DNA of 64,000 nucleotides from Candidatus Omnitrophota bacterium (GTDB taxonomy: Bacteria; Omnitrophota; Gorgyraeia; Velamenicoccales; Velamenicoccaceae), in contig DMEU01000004.1 of the NCBI GenBank assembly GCA_003451585.1, positions 22,895 to 86,894 of the forward strand. The letters run 5' to 3'. The translations under genes were made by a program, and so were the position numbers. Below, one piece after another: positions 26,321-36,200 of the stretch (its first letter is position 1; each line of letters begins with the position of its first letter). Under the pieces are notes generated by a model. That model ran no database searches. It saw nothing but the letters and a program-made list of their open reading frames with translations, and had not been told where the DNA came from.

Positions 26321-27857
26321 AAGGGCAAATATAGTTTTTCTCGTTCTCTTGTTTTCAGCAGCCTGTTTTCTGCGCATGGCAGGACTTGGCGAGCGGGACT
26401 TATGGCACGATGAGGCATTTACGTATTTTTGTTCGACAGAGGCGTCCGTCTCTAACCACACGCCCTATTACGATGTTTATGAGCCTCCGCTCTACAGGTC
26501 ATTTATGAAGGTGTGGCTAAAGGCTACAGGATGGACGTCGGAGGCCGGCCTGCGTTTTCCGTCGGCAATATTCAGCATCTTATCGCTTTTTTTGTTCTAT
26601 CGCCTGGCGTTATACCTGGCAGGGCCGGGCGTAGCCCTGGCAGGGCTGGTAGTCCTGGCGTTTTCGCCCCTGCATATCTGGTACGCGCAGGAGGCCAGGG
26701 CCTACTCGCTATATTGCCTGGAGGCATTGGCTGCGGTATTTTTCTTTTTAAAAGCGCTGCGTGAAGGCAGGCTTGTTTTTTGGATGGCTACGGCTGCCTT
26801 CTCTCTTTTGGCGCTATATACGAATTATTTTTCGGCCATGCTGATCCTCTCTCAATTTTGCGTTTTGCTAATTGTAAGAGAATATAGGAAAAAGCTGATC
26901 CCATGGCTATGTTGCATGTTTATTGTCCTGGTCGGATACGCGCCGCAACTGACGGCCTTTTTTAATAAAGTCCTTCTCATGCGCCGCGGGTTCTGGTGGC
27001 TGACACCTCCCGAGGGCGCCGGCACGGTCGCCGTGACATTCAAGAATTTTTTCGCGGGTTACAGCGCCCAATATGACCATTTTTCATCCGTCCTGGTGTT
27101 TATCGCCCTGCTTTTTTTCTTCGGCGTCTTGAGCCTGGCTAAAGAAAAGCCTGATGCCTTGAAGATACTTTTGTCCCTGGTCGTTGTGCCGATGGCGCTG
27201 GCGGTGTTATTGTCTAAAGCAGGCATACAGGTATATTTAGACAGGCAGTTCATCGTCTATTCGCCGTTCTTTTACCTTATCCTCGCGCGCGGGTGGCTGG
27301 CCCTGCCCGGCGGAAGTATCAGCAGGATAGGCGGTTTTGTGATATACCTTATACTTATAGGCTCGGCCCTGGCGAATTATTATGCCGGCACGCCGACTGC
27401 CGCCGATCTCGAGCATAACGCCAGAGGCTACGTGAAGAAGCCTGTGCGGCCTATAGCCGAATACCTGGAGAAAAATTACAAAGACGGGGACGCGATAGGA
27501 TTTTCGAATTCCAGCGTATCGATGTCGCTGAAGTATTATTGGCGCAGGCCGGATGTCGCGCCTGAGGTGTTTTACATCTGCCCGGATGTGGAGAAAGATT
27601 ATTATTTTAAACAAAAGAGCGCCTATGGCAAGACAAGGACCGTGCGCCAGAGGAAATTTTTCTTTAATTCTGATGACCCAAGGCAGTTGGCGCGCATACG
27701 GGCGTCGCGCCTTTGGCTGGTGAATTGTCCGTGGGGACAGGAGGACATCGGCCCGACCGCGCAAAAAGCTGTAACGGCGCTCAGCCCTGCTTACGTGCCG
27801 TCTGAAACCGCGGCCTTCGGATATTGTTCGGTCATTTTACTAGAGAGACGGAGATAG
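26313..27857 (+). CDS. ArnT/PMT-like GT-C membrane glycosyltransferase
   Basis: 514 residues with about ten membrane helices. The first extracytoplasmic loop has LWHDEAFTY, the acidic motif of the GT39/GT83 families, and a QEARAYSLY segment follows the third helix, typical of ArnT-like enzymes using polyprenyl-phosphate sugars. The C-terminal part is a small extracytoplasmic domain. It overlaps the third U32 gene and is followed by an ABC transporter, so it belongs to the same operon and may glycosylate the product of the block. Donor and acceptor are unknown. Confidence 0.8.
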   Translation: MHKRANIVFLVLLFSAACFLRMAGLGERDLWHDEAFTYFCSTEASVSNHTPYYDVYEPPLYRSFMKVWLKATGWTSEAGLRFPSAIFSILSLFLFYRLALYLAGPGVALAGLVVLAFSPLHIWYAQEARAYSLYCLEALAAVFFFLKALREGRLVFWMATAAFSLLALYTNYFSAMLILSQFCVLLIVREYRKKLIPWLCCMFIVLVGYAPQLTAFFNKVLLMRRGFWWLTPPEGAGTVAVTFKNFFAGYSAQYDHFSSVLVFIALLFFFGVLSLAKEKPDALKILLSLVVVPMALAVLLSKAGIQVYLDRQFIVYSPFFYLILARGWLALPGGSISRIGGFVIYLILIGSALANYYAGTPTAADLEHNARGYVKKPVRPIAEYLEKNYKDGDAIGFSNSSVSMSLKYYWRRPDVAPEVFYICPDVEKDYYFKQKSAYGKTRTVRQRKFFFNSDDPRQLARIRASRLWLVNCPWGQEDIGPTAQKAVTALSPAYVPSETAAFGYCSVILLERRR

Positions 27858-27863
27858 AAGTAT

Positions 27864-28640
27864 ATGCGCCTGGTTTGCCGTAATATTTCAAAATCGTTTA
27901 CCGCCCAGTCAAAAGAGGCGCGAGTGTTGAATGGCATCGACCTTAGCGTAAGCGGCAGGGAATTTGTTTCTATCGTGGGCCCTAGCGGCTGCGGGAAGAC
28001 CACGCTCTTGCGTATCATGGCAGGGCTGACCGAGCCTACAAGCGGGGAAGTCGTTTGCGAGGACACAGGTGACGGCATGGGCCCCATACGCATGGTATTC
28101 CAGGATTCAGGCGTATTCCCGTGGATGAACGTCGTTGATAATATAGCCTTCGGGATGCAGGAGCCGGGGCTGGACAGAAAAGATAAAAATAAGCGCGCGT
28201 TGGAACTCGCGGAGAAGGTGGGGATACAAAAATCAGCGCTGCTCTATCCGCACCAGTTGTCTGTCGGCATGAAAAAGATGGTCGGCTTATTGCGCGCGTT
28301 GGCGAGCAGTCCGAGCGTATTGCTTTTGGATGAGCCGTTGTCCTCAATAGATATTTACGTCAAAGAGATACTGCGAAAAGAGATCTTGACTATCTGGCAG
28401 GATAACCCAATAGCTATGGTTCACGTAACGCATGATATAGAAGAGGCTTTGGCCCTGGCTGATAGGATATTCGTTATTTCAGGCGTTCCTGGGAGCATAT
28501 GCAGGGAGTTTTCAGTGCCGCTGCCAAGGCCCCGCGGCAGTGAGGCGCTTGACTCAGGCATCTTGCGCTCCATGAAGAAAGAGATATGGGATATCTTTAA
28601 GGTCGAGATAGAGCGGCGCGTGAGCAAGGGGATAATATGA
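27864..28640 (+). CDS. ABC transporter ATP-binding protein, NitT/TauT-like
   Basis: 258 residues. Walker A GPSGCGKTT at about 38-46, Walker B VLLLDEPLSSID and the switch His in VHVTHDIEEAL are intact. The signature loop reads LSVGMKKMV instead of LSGGQ/LSGGM, a change that could weaken or alter ATP hydrolysis. Sequence and length resemble the SsuB/TauB/NrtD group. It overlaps its permease gene (ATGA). No periplasmic binding protein is encoded nearby, which is unusual for this importer class; it may use an unlinked one or serve another function. Confidence 0.85.
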   Translation: MRLVCRNISKSFTAQSKEARVLNGIDLSVSGREFVSIVGPSGCGKTTLLRIMAGLTEPTSGEVVCEDTGDGMGPIRMVFQDSGVFPWMNVVDNIAFGMQEPGLDRKDKNKRALELAEKVGIQKSALLYPHQLSVGMKKMVGLLRALASSPSVLLLDEPLSSIDIYVKEILRKEILTIWQDNPIAMVHVTHDIEEALALADRIFVISGVPGSICREFSVPLPRPRGSEALDSGILRSMKKEIWDIFKVEIERRVSKGII

Positions 28641-29425
28641 GCGCGAAGATTTTTTATTATGATCACCGGAGTCGCGCGAATAAACAGAGGGCTCTCTCCG
28701 CAGGTATTTTTTACTTGGCTGTCGTTATTTTCTGGGAGGTGGCGTCGCGCACCGGCCTTATTCAATCTCCATTCTTTCCTCCGCCGTCGAAGATATTTTT
28801 TACTTTCTTGTCTTATTTATCTTCTGTCCAATGGCGTGTGTATTTTTGGTCTACTTTTTCCAGGTTTATCGCGGCATTTATCCCGGGCGCCATCCTCGGC
28901 GTATGCTGCGGCTGGCTTTTTGGTTTGAACCGCTCCTTAAAATTACTCGTTGGGCCCGTTATCGCCACGCTTTACTTTATTCCTAAGCTCTGGCTGCTCT
29001 TACCGCTTTTATTCCTCTTTGATAAAGCGTGGTTATTGAATATCCTTCCTCCGCTGCTTTTGGTGTTCGTTACCATGGCCGGCAGCGCTCTATTGAGCAC
29101 CGAAGGCATAGAACAAACTTATTTTGATATAAGCCGCAACTACGGCGCTGGCCGGAGCATAATATTCAAGGATGTCGTATTGCCCGCTACTTTACCGCAA
29201 ATATATATGCATCTACAGATAGCGGTGCTTCTGAGTCTGCGCATTATCATCGTGTTTGAAGTTTTTACCCAGGCATCTGAAGGCCTGGGGGCTTTCGTAT
29301 GGCAGGGATGGAAATATTCCAAGTATGAAGATATCTGGGTCGGCCTGCTTTCGGTTTTTGTCATGGCCCTGGTTATCTCCGTACCGGCAAAATTATTCAA
29401 AAAGATCCTCATTCCCTGGAGATGA
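28637..29425 (+). CDS. ABC transporter permease, NitT/TauT-like
   Basis: 262 residues with about six membrane helices. It has the SsuC/TauC-like opening FWEVASRTGLIQSPFFPPPSKIF and a coupling-helix region EQTYFDISRNYGAGRSIIFKDVVLPATLPQIY (the EAA-like motif). It forms the membrane half of the transporter with the preceding ATPase. The substrate class of the family includes sulfonates, nitrate, taurine and thiamine precursors; the cysDN pair at the start of the window makes a sulfur compound conceivable but this is speculation. Confidence 0.83.
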   Translation: MSAKIFYYDHRSRANKQRALSAGIFYLAVVIFWEVASRTGLIQSPFFPPPSKIFFTFLSYLSSVQWRVYFWSTFSRFIAAFIPGAILGVCCGWLFGLNRSLKLLVGPVIATLYFIPKLWLLLPLLFLFDKAWLLNILPPLLLVFVTMAGSALLSTEGIEQTYFDISRNYGAGRSIIFKDVVLPATLPQIYMHLQIAVLLSLRIIIVFEVFTQASEGLGAFVWQGWKYSKYEDIWVGLLSVFVMALVISVPAKLFKKILIPWR

Positions 29426-29432
29426 CATAAAG

Positions 29433-30344
29433 ATGGCCGCGACCTTAGAAGTAACGACAAAGATAGGGTGTAAAAACGCATGTATCTATTGCGCGCAGGA
29501 CAAACTCGCCCTTACCTATAGCCGGAAAAGCGATGTTGTCTGCATGAGCCTGGATACGTTTAAGAGGTGTATAGATAAGGTGCCGGCTGGGGTAAATATA
29601 AATTTCTCCGGGATGTGCGAGCCCTGGCTGAACCCGGAATGCACTGCCATGTTGTTGTATGCTCATCAGAAGGGCCACAGGATCGCTGTTTTTACTACTC
29701 TTGCAGGTATGCGGTTGTCGGATATTGATCTATTCGAATCGGTGCCATTTTTGGATTTTTTTGTGCATCTGCCATGCGAAGAAGGAAAAGAGAACATGGC
29801 AATAGACAAAGATTATTTAAATTTGTTAACGAGTGTGGTTGAAAGCAGTATTGTTAATTTATCATTCAGGCTTCACGGAGAGGTTCTTCCCTCCAAAATA
29901 GGATCAATAATTGCCTCTAGGAGCAAAGATGTGATCCGGCCTCCGCTGACTAACAGGGCAGGGAGTGTGAAGGCAGAGGGTATTCGCGGCCTCAAGCCGC
30001 GCCGAAAAAGTTATGGTTGCCTTCGGAATTTACGTCATAACGTTCTATTGCCGAACGGAGATGTAGTATTATGCTGTATGGATTTTGGAATGAAGCACGT
30101 CCTGGGGAACTTACTGGTATCGGATTACTTGTCTTTATTCTCCGGCGTAGAATTCCTGAAAGTAAAGGGCAACCTAAAGCAAGACTATGGGGATATTCTG
30201 TGCAACAGATGTGACGGCTTCAGCTACAACTCGATTTTATCGTTTAGGACCTTATTTTATTTTTTAGTACGGCTGGGTGATGTCCGTAGCCTTAGGTATC
30301 TGCGCAGGGAAGCTGTAAGGTATTTAAGTTTCTTTAGAAAATAG
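29433..30344 (+). CDS. radical SAM protein with SPASM-like cysteines
   Basis: 303 residues from the ATG at 29433; longer in-frame starts would lie inside the permease gene. The radical SAM motif CKNACIYC is at residues 13-20, unusually close to the N-terminus. The C-terminal portion has SYGCLRNLRHNVLLPNGDVVLCCMDFG and CNRCDG, a SPASM-like arrangement. It is distinct from the protein at 8759 but of the same broad class that modifies peptides, proteins or sugars. It follows an ABC permease by eight bases and precedes a YfhO-type gene by 53 bases. The substrate is unknown. Confidence 0.8.
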   Translation: MAATLEVTTKIGCKNACIYCAQDKLALTYSRKSDVVCMSLDTFKRCIDKVPAGVNINFSGMCEPWLNPECTAMLLYAHQKGHRIAVFTTLAGMRLSDIDLFESVPFLDFFVHLPCEEGKENMAIDKDYLNLLTSVVESSIVNLSFRLHGEVLPSKIGSIIASRSKDVIRPPLTNRAGSVKAEGIRGLKPRRKSYGCLRNLRHNVLLPNGDVVLCCMDFGMKHVLGNLLVSDYLSLFSGVEFLKVKGNLKQDYGDILCNRCDGFSYNSILSFRTLFYFLVRLGDVRSLRYLRREAVRYLSFFRK

Positions 30345-30397
30345 AATAAAGGTTTTTAAACCCCGGAAGCATTACAGACGCAGGAGGGTGATCTGAT

Positions 30398-32257
30398 ATG
30401 AAGAGAGCCGATGTGCTGCCTATATTTTTTATCATCTTTATCGTATGTGTGGCGTCGGCGCCACTTTTTAAGAATATTACGAATATCAACGGAGATATGG
30501 ATTTATTGCAAAACTTATCCTTGGATAGGTCTTTCGTATTGTCTGTTCGGCAATTCCGTCAGTTTCCTTTAAGGAGTTTTTATTTTGGCGGGGGTTATCC
30601 TCTGGTGGCCCATCCGCACGATGGTTCTTTGAGCCCCTTGATCCTGCTCTCCCTTCTTTTCGGGGAAGTGGTGGGATTAAAGCTTAAGATATTTTTTTAT
30701 TATCTTACAGGAGCGTTGGGCATGTATTATTTGGCGCGCCGCGTGCTTAACTATAATAATCTGGGGGCTGTTTTTTCCAGCATTACGTTTTTCCTTGGAG
30801 GTTTTCTTTACAGGATAACCCTTGTCCGTACCTACACGAAGATAGATTATTTTCTCCTGCCGCTTCTTTTTGCCTTCTTTCTGCGCAGCCGTCAGGATAG
30901 GATGTACCTTTTCTCGGCCTCTGCTGTAATGACGCTTCTTTTTATGCAGGCCGGCCCTGATTCCATTGTGATACTTTTATTCTTGTTCCTTTTTGCCCTG
31001 ATAGAGCCTCTTGGCTTCAAAGACAATAGATTATCTTTCGATTGCACTTATCTGAAAAACCTTTTTTTTATCTGTTGTCTTGTATTCCTTCTTGGTGCGG
31101 TCAAGCTGTTACCCATGCTGGAATTACTGCAGGCGAATCCCCGCAATATAGGAGAGTATACAGAGCTTAAGCAGCCGTTCAATTTCCTTGCGCTACTTAA
31201 GAATTCTTTCTGCGTAAGATATCCTGCTTACGATATTTTTAAGCGGGGCGTATATTTTCCATTCTATCTAGGTTATTTCCCTGTGGCGCTTGTCGTTTTT
31301 AGCCTAGTGGCTTTTTGGAGTAAAAATAGGCATTACGGTATACTACTTGTACTTTTTCTTATCCTTGGCCTTGGCGTTAATGCCCCTGTGGATATTTTTA
31401 AGATGTTCTGGCATCTGCCGTTATTTAATTCAATAGACAGGCCTTTCAGGTATTTTTTTCACATTGCTGTCTTTTTGGCCGCGCTACTTGGCGGAGGGTC
31501 TTTTTTTATCGTTGGTAAAATAAAGAGGCCCAAGATAGCGGCTGTCGCTGTTCTCTTTGGCTTTCTTGCGGTTGTTGCTACTACGGCTGATCTTTTGTGG
31601 GCCAATGGCGTGTGGCACATGGATGTCTTTCCGCTCAAGCCGATAGCCGAAAATGCGCAACGCCCTTTTTACCAAATTAAGAACCTTAAGCCAAAAAGGA
31701 GCTTTCTGCCGGGACATTTAAGGGCGAAAGGCATTTTTCCTCAAAGGTCGTGGGAGTGGACATGGCCTTCGCAGTATGAGCTGATGCTGAACAATATAGG
31801 TAAAATAAATTGGTACGGCAATCTTCCGTTGGCTGAATCCGCGGAACCCCGGTATTATCTTGATTCCGATGATGAGAGCGCGAAGAAAGATTCTTTAGGC
31901 CTTTCTGAGTATACATGGTATCCCAATCCACGGTATAAAGGAGAGGTGTATTTTCTTGAGGGTGGAAAGAACACGGCTGATCTCGAATATTTCAGCCCTA
32001 ACAAGATCGTTGTGAAGGCTGGCGTTATTGAGCCCGGCACTCTTGTTATTAATCAAAATTATGATAAGTATTGGAAAGCGGATAAGGGCGATATTATTGA
32101 TCAGGATGGCCTCTTGGCTTTGCGCCTGAGTTCAAGAGGGGGCTATAATATAACTTTTGTGTATAGGCACAAGGCTTTCTTTTTCGGCCTCGTCGTAAGT
32201 TTTGCGTCTATGCTAAGCATGGTGATCATGGCGCTTAGGATGCGGAAGAATAGATGA
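30398..32257 (+). CDS. YfhO-family GT-C membrane glycosyltransferase-like protein (copy C)
   Basis: 619 residues, paralogous to the proteins at 6249 and 11201. Shared landmarks: FGGGYPLVAHPHDGSLSPL, TGALGMYYLARRVL, LPLFNSIDRPFRYF, QYELMLNNIGKINWYGN and NQNYDKYWKADKGD. The Asp of the HPxDGSLxP loop is present, as in copy A. About twelve membrane segments. ATG 30398 has AGGAGGG upstream. The stop overlaps the start of a GT2 gene by four bases, making this the tightest glycosyltransferase/YfhO pairing of the window. Confidence 0.77.
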   Translation: MKRADVLPIFFIIFIVCVASAPLFKNITNINGDMDLLQNLSLDRSFVLSVRQFRQFPLRSFYFGGGYPLVAHPHDGSLSPLILLSLLFGEVVGLKLKIFFYYLTGALGMYYLARRVLNYNNLGAVFSSITFFLGGFLYRITLVRTYTKIDYFLLPLLFAFFLRSRQDRMYLFSASAVMTLLFMQAGPDSIVILLFLFLFALIEPLGFKDNRLSFDCTYLKNLFFICCLVFLLGAVKLLPMLELLQANPRNIGEYTELKQPFNFLALLKNSFCVRYPAYDIFKRGVYFPFYLGYFPVALVVFSLVAFWSKNRHYGILLVLFLILGLGVNAPVDIFKMFWHLPLFNSIDRPFRYFFHIAVFLAALLGGGSFFIVGKIKRPKIAAVAVLFGFLAVVATTADLLWANGVWHMDVFPLKPIAENAQRPFYQIKNLKPKRSFLPGHLRAKGIFPQRSWEWTWPSQYELMLNNIGKINWYGNLPLAESAEPRYYLDSDDESAKKDSLGLSEYTWYPNPRYKGEVYFLEGGKNTADLEYFSPNKIVVKAGVIEPGTLVINQNYDKYWKADKGDIIDQDGLLALRLSSRGGYNITFVYRHKAFFFGLVVSFASMLSMVIMALRMRKNR

Positions 32258-32967
32258 CTCAGGCCGCTTTTAAAAAAAGTCTTTCCATTGTTTTGCCGGT
32301 ATATAACGAGCAGGACAATATTTCATATGTAGTCTCGCGAATAAATAAAGTCTTTTCTTCCGAAGTATTTAATTTTGAGATAATAGCCGTAGATGACGGA
32401 TCTACGGATAGGACCCCTGATATTCTAAAGGGCCTACAGTCATCGAAAGATAATTTTAGGGTAATAACTCATCAAAAAAATAAAGGTTATGGTTCTGCTT
32501 TGCTTTCAGGTTTTGCAGAGGCTTCAAAAGAATGGGTCTTTATGATGGATGCGGACGGCCAATTTGATGCTGTAGATTCGTTTAGGCTTTTTGCGCATGC
32601 CGCTGACGCTGACATCGTTTGTGGATTTCGCGTGAAAAGAAGGGACTCATTTTTAAGGCGCTTTCTCGGCTATTTGAGTATTTTTTTTATAAGGTTTTTA
32701 TTCGGGATATCCTTAAAAGATATAAAATGCGGCTTTAAGCTGTTGCGCCGGGCTGCCTTAACGAAAATGATGCCCGTTATTAGCGCCACAACCGGCATGA
32801 TCAATGTTGAAATTGTCCTCCTTGCGAAGAAATACCGTTTGAGAGTGAAAGAGGCCGGTGTCAGCCATTTTCCTAGGTTACACGGTAAGCAGAAAGGTGT
32901 TAGGTTTTTCTCTATCCTTAGATCGTCTCTTGAAGTTTTCCGCCTAAAATGTAAGTTACATACGTAA
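32254..32967 (+). CDS. family 2 glycosyltransferase, polyprenyl-phosphate sugar synthase-like
   Basis: 237 residues, GT-A fold: SIVLPVYNEQDN, AVDDGSTDRT and FMMDADGQFD (DxD). It is soluble, without the GtrB-type C-terminal helices. It overlaps the YfhO-type gene and likely produces the lipid-linked sugar that protein uses. It is the last gene of the 2.7-33 kb block: a repeat, G-rich sequence and a new promoter follow before the giant gene. Confidence 0.83.
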   Translation: MTQAAFKKSLSIVLPVYNEQDNISYVVSRINKVFSSEVFNFEIIAVDDGSTDRTPDILKGLQSSKDNFRVITHQKNKGYGSALLSGFAEASKEWVFMMDADGQFDAVDSFRLFAHAADADIVCGFRVKRRDSFLRRFLGYLSIFFIRFLFGISLKDIKCGFKLLRRAALTKMMPVISATTGMINVEIVLLAKKYRLRVKEAGVSHFPRLHGKQKGVRFFSILRSSLEVFRLKCKLHT

Positions 32968-33082
32968 CTCATTGTAATGCCGTTACTTATGTGTCTAAAA
33001 TAATGTAATTGCGGAAGGGGTTGATTCGCCAGGCAGTTGAAATAGGGCGGGTTGGTTTGGGACGGTTGGTAAATTGAGAAAG

Positions 33083-33105
33083 AACGGTCTGGCCGGTTTG
33101 TCTCA
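33083..33105 (-). repeat. second copy of the 19234 repeat, inverted
   Basis: The reverse complement matches 19234-19256 in 21 of 23 positions. It lies in a G-rich stretch (about 33014-33124) of degenerate GGTTGG/GGCGGGTT elements between the last glycosyltransferase gene and the promoter of the giant gene. The hairpin is less perfect than the first copy. I see nothing else recognisable in this 250-base gap apart from the promoter. Confidence 0.5.
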
Positions 33106-33163
33106 GTTGGTGTATGTGGCGGGTTTAGAGTAGTTTGTGCAAAAAAAACGAGTAATTTTGTCA

Positions 33164-33193
33164 TTGTTTTTTTTGTCCGGTATGTGATATAAT
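33164..33193 (+). promoter_or_regulatory. sigma-70-type promoter for the giant secreted protein gene
   Basis: TTGTTT (33164-33169) and a perfect TATAAT (33188-33193) are 18 bases apart. The start codon at 33220 has AGGA at 33211-33214. Confidence 0.55.
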
Positions 33194-33219
33194 CATGGTG
33201 GAAATAAAAAAGGATCGCC

Positions 33220-36200
33220 ATGAATATTAAAAGATTGAAAATATTACCTCTTGGATTAGCCGCGTTAGCCGCGGCTATTTTTTTTGTAGGCCCTGGCGTG
33301 GCCTCGGTAGGAACTCCCCGTACTTGGACATCACAGCAGGATTTTACAAATAATAACGGCGACACAGGTAATACCACTAGTTCACAAGTGGTACTTACAC
33401 CAGGAGGCGATGTTACGCTTCAGGGCGTTATGCAATGGATGAAGCAAGGAGGCGGCTCGGGTTCAGAAATACTGAGCAGTACAGAAGACTTCTACTTTTA
33501 TGTTAACAATGAAAAGAAGGACGCGCAGATACTTTTTGATTCTACAGGTAAGCCGCATATATTTTGGATGGGGCATCAAACAAGTGACCCAAGAAATTTG
33601 TGTTATACCCGCTGGAACGGCAGCGCATGGACCAAGGCAGACGGTGCTACTCCCGGTTATGATGTTATCGGGCAAATAAAATGGTATGTAGCGGATAGCG
33701 TTAATTTTATCGTTAGGTTAGACAGTTCTGACCTGCCTCATATCCTAGTCGCGCATACGGCTTCAAATGCGTATGTAGGATATAAACGCAGGGTGGGCGC
33801 GGTCTGGAAGAATGCTGCTGGAACAACTGACCTTGGTACTGGCTTTGAAACATTGTTTGCCGATGGCGCCGGCCATTATCGAGTTAATATGCTGCTTGAC
33901 AGCAACAATAGGCCCCACGTTATATATGAGGATTTTCTTTCTTCAACATCCTCGCTGATTTATTATCAAGAATTCAATGGCACCACCTGGACAAAGGCAG
34001 ATGGAGCGACGGCCGGCAGGGATCAGATCAATATATCTTCCGGTCACCATAAGAGTACGAACTTATTGTTGGATTCATCAGGCAAGCCGCATATAGCATG
34101 GAGGTATAGTGACAGCACAAATAGTATATATGATATTTATTATACGCGTTGGAGCGGTTCTGCCTGGGTAAAGGCTGACGGCACAGAGGGCCAGGATAAT
34201 GTCAGCAATACCCCAGCTGCTGTGTCTGATTATCCCGAGTTTATTCTTGACAATAACGGTGCTCCGAGAATTGTATGGCTAGATGGGACAAGTTTGAAAT
34301 ATAGCTGGTGGAACGGCTCGGCTTGGTCTATGGCTAGCGGCTCAGCCGGAGCAGATACCATAGCTTCTAACTCAAGGGGATTTAGTTTCAAGTTGGATAG
34401 CTCCAATAGGCCGCGCATAGCCTGGACAATCAGCGTCTTTGAAGACCTATCCTATACGCAGTGGAACGGCACAGCCTGGACAAAAGCTGATAATGTGACA
34501 GCAGGCAACGATACGCCAATTGCAGATACCCCGGGTGGCGATTGGTATGTCAGATTAGAGCTGGATGCTTCCGGGTATCCTGTCCTTGTATGGGATACGG
34601 CAGGCTGGGGGTGGACAGGCGTGTATGATGCTTACGGTCAACCCATTTATGACTATATAATGAATTATCCTGATCCTGCTTATACTAGGTGGGATGGCTC
34701 CAATTGGAAAAAGGCAGATGGCACAGCAGGTTACGATGTTTTGGAAAGCGTGATTGATACAATGTATTTTGTAACAGATTTTTCTATTAATCCTTCGACC
34801 GGTTTACCGCATATTCTTTTTACACGCCACAAGGGCCCAGGTTCATACCAGAAAGAGCTCAAGCATATTACTTATGGTTCCGGTTCATATCTTACGCCGG
34901 GAACAATAGGCGGCAGTGCCGCAAGCATTGGCCTGCGTTATGATGTTGACCCAGGTGCTGCAAATGATGTGCGCGCAAGGTGGACTTCTCTTGATTGGAG
35001 TCCTATCAGTTTCCCGGGGAACGCCACTTCATCTTATGCCGTAAAATTCAAGATACGCGGCGCGGATACAACAGATGGCCTTAGTTCCGCTGGTTGGTAT
35101 GGCCCTGGCGGAGCCACCACAGTCGATAATTGGGCATCCGGCCACTACTTCGGCCAGGTATATGGTTCTGTTGAGACGTCCAAGACAATACCTGCTGCCA
35201 TAGGAGGTACGCGGTATGCGGATATACTTGTGCGTCTTGAATCAAGCGGCGCAGGCACGCCAACACTTGGTTCCGTTACATTAAATTATGAGACACTTGA
35301 CGCCCCATTGGTTGGCAGTCTTACACAATACAGGGCGGACGGCATAACAGAGGTTTTGCAGGGCGGGCTAGCAGGAGCTGATGTGGTATTAAAGGCATCC
35401 GGCTTAAGCGGTTTGTCTGATTCGACTAATGTATTGGCGGAGTTTGAAATAGCGGAGTACAGCCCTACCAACATGCCGTTCAGCAATATCGGTACGGATG
35501 GTTCTGTTATTTCAGGAGGAATTAGTTCTGCCATCATTTCCGGCGGTTTTGTGGAAGGCAGGACATATAAGTGGCATGCGCGTGTAAGGGACGCGCAGGG
35601 CAGGACATCGGGATGGACAAATTATGAGTCCGGTGTGCCTACTGACCCGGATTTTGAAACAGGGGATATGACCGCGCCTACTGTCACGGCCCTCTTTATA
35701 ACGGTAACAGGTGCCACAGGTAACGGCGGCGTATTCAAGGGCGGGAATACGATAACGGTAAGCTGGGACAATTCAGTATTGGGCGATAATAATGCGGATA
35801 TTTCAAGTGTAACAGTAGATTTCTCCCAGTTTGGCGGAAACTCTGCCGCCCTTGCTGCAAATGCAGGTAACGTCTGGTCAGCAAGCTATGCCCTGCCGGG
35901 CGGCGTGAATTATTCAAATAAGAAAGTATCCGTTAAAGCGATAGATGCAATGAATAATAATACCACTACGCAGGATGCGGATGCCTACAGCATTGACACA
36001 ACCTCGCCTGCAGTAACAGCTGCAAAGATTGCAGTTTCCGGCAACACAGGCGTAGCAGGAAAGTTCAAGACAGGCGACACCGTAACAGTGAGCTGGGACA
36101 ATACCGCCTCAGGTGATAACAATGCTGATATTTCAAGCGTCACAGTTGACTTCTCTCAGTTCGGAGGAGGTGCGGCCGTATCTGCCAGTAACTCAAGCAA

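Noticed and set aside
32670..33377. 235-codon minus-strand frame across the gap before the giant gene
   Set aside because: It overlaps two well-supported + strand genes and their promoter, and its product shows no domain-like pattern.
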